DNA from: an uncultured Steroidobacter sp.
GTDB lineage: Bacteria > Pseudomonadota > Gammaproteobacteria > Steroidobacterales > Steroidobacteraceae
Direction of reading: 5' to 3'
Length of the DNA stretch: 35,150 nt
Assembly (NCBI RefSeq): GCF_937958065.1
Contig: NZ_CALFXI010000032.1
Coordinates: 1 to 35,150 of the forward strand
Shown: piece after piece, positions 34,606 to 35,150 of the stretch
Layout: each line of letters opens with the position of its first letter
How positions within the stretch are numbered: the first letter of the stretch is position 1
Made by a program: the position numbers and the translations under genes
Notes under the pieces: model-generated
What the model was told of the DNA's origin: nothing
The model's database searches: none
Seen by the model: the letters and a program-made list of their open reading frames with translations, nothing else

Positions 34606-34905
34606 TTACGGCGGCGGATCGTCGGGAGGGAGTGCAGACGCTGTGATGCGATCCAGGTTCTCCATGGCCTTCCCCAGCAGTTGCTCAGGGCGCATGCCGA
34701 GACCTTTCGCGAGCAATATCAGCGAACCAACCGAGGGGTGTGCCTGCGCCGCGAGCAAGAGCTGAAGATAGGCCCGAGATATGCCGCTTGCGCTGGCGAC
34801 GTCCTGCCGCCGCATGCGGCATCGACGTATTTCCACCACCAATGCCTCCGCAAGCGCGCGATTGATGGCGCGAACGAACGGCGAGTCCACTGCCCGGCCG
34901 CCCAT
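34606..34905 (-). CDS. XRE-family helix-turn-helix regulator
   Basis: 99-aa protein with one HTH about residues 29-80: MRRQDVASASGISRAYLQLLL, then PSVGSLILLAKGLGMRPEQLL (given in part). The recognition helix is in SRAYLQLLLA. It precedes the NYN gene by 14 bp and probably controls this pair. No strong Shine-Dalgarno is seen before ATG 34905. Confidence 0.75.
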   Translation of the reverse strand: MGGRAVDSPFVRAINRALAEALVVEIRRCRMRRQDVASASGISRAYLQLLLAAQAHPSVGSLILLAKGLGMRPEQLLGKAMENLDRITASALPPDDPPP

Positions 34906-34920
34906 GGAGTCCGACCGCGA

Positions 34921-35082
34921 TCAGCGCGGCTTGCGGCTGGGAGGCGACGGTCGGCGAGGATGGAATTCGAGAAGGACTGGCGCTAGGAGTACGCCAGACA
35001 AGAAATGTCGGATAACCGGCAACTTCGGGGTGCACGCGAGCACCCTATCAAGCGCGGTGTGCGCCATAATATGGGGAGCCAT
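34921..35082 (-). CDS. Possible 53-aa small ORF upstream of the XRE gene
   Basis: Opens MAPHIMAHTALDRVLACTPK, has a hydrophobic stretch (FLSGVLLAPVLLEF) and a basic Pro-rich end. GAGAGG lies 5 nt before the ATG, better than for the XRE gene 15 bp downstream. It has no known homologue I can name and could be a leader peptide or spurious. Confidence 0.25.
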   Translation of the reverse strand: MAPHIMAHTALDRVLACTPKLPVIRHFLSGVLLAPVLLEFHPRRPSPPSRKPR

Positions 35083-35110
35083 AACTGCCTCTCATCAGGC
35101 GTTGTGGTTA

Positions 35111-35145
35111 GGCCCTCGTCGATGTTTCCAGCATCGGCGGGGGCC
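35111..35145. terminator. Strong hairpin at the right edge
   Basis: GGCCCTCGTCGATG (35111-35124) and CATCGGCGGGGGCC (35132-35145) pair over 14 bp on the plus strand, with two G-T pairs and a 7-nt loop. No T-tract is visible before the window ends. It may be a terminator or the leader structure of the small ORF. Apart from these the last 245 bases show no gene. Confidence 0.5.
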
Positions 35146-35150
35146 GCCCT

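Noticed and set aside
1..35150. CRISPR arrays, rRNA, tRNA, full insertion sequences
   Set aside because: No regularly spaced repeats, conserved rRNA blocks, tRNA arms or transposase genes were found by eye.

Overview
This 35 kb window is GC-rich chromosomal DNA of a Gram-negative gammaproteobacterium. Evidence: a succinylase-type lysine/DAP pathway (DapD, DapE), DsbB, a tsaB next to a yoaA-type helicase gene, PhoBR, porins, TonB-dependent transport and lipoproteins. The gene mix fits the Xanthomonadales/Nevskiales/Steroidobacterales area, but the sequence alone does not fix a genus.

Bases 1-2467: the 3' end of dapD, then a reverse-strand pair, a small exported cupin and an exported M20 peptidase. 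Bases 2723-13899 are a phosphate-starvation cluster on the reverse strand: pstS-pstC-pstA-pstB-phoU, then (after forward-strand dapE) dsbB, a second phoU, a porin, phoR and phoB. I find PhoB-box-like direct repeats before pstS, before the porin (two) and before phoB. Each promoter-proximal box ends 10 nt before a possible -10 hexamer, so PhoB probably controls uptake, the porin and its own operon. Bases 13990-17410: tsaB, a DinG/YoaA helicase, a 282-bp non-coding inverted-repeat element, and a small secreted DUF11-like protein.

Bases 17576-19336: GTP-dependent PEP carboxykinase with a clear terminator. Bases 19335-21060 hold small, partly broken genes: two intact immunity-like ORFs (resembling DUF7674 and DUF6984), a frameshifted gene, short protein-like fragments, a degraded CHC2 zinc-finger fragment and a diverged direct repeat. 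Bases 21087-25434: a TonB-dependent receptor gene preceded by a large lipoprotein gene. Bases 25659-28239: a class III cyclase fused to an FHA domain, divergent from an exported M28 peptidase. Bases 28255-32486: an unusual fusion of a catalytically degenerate serine beta-lactamase/PBP-like domain with a VanX-type D-Ala-D-Ala dipeptidase, a LOG-family protein and dusA.

Bases 32487-35150 are the left end of a mobile element inserted at the 5' end of dusA. It carries a tyrosine integrase, a PrtN-like activator, an XRE regulator with a NYN-domain protein, and a strong hairpin at the window edge. Its other end lies outside the window. No tRNA, rRNA, CRISPR array or full insertion sequence was seen.
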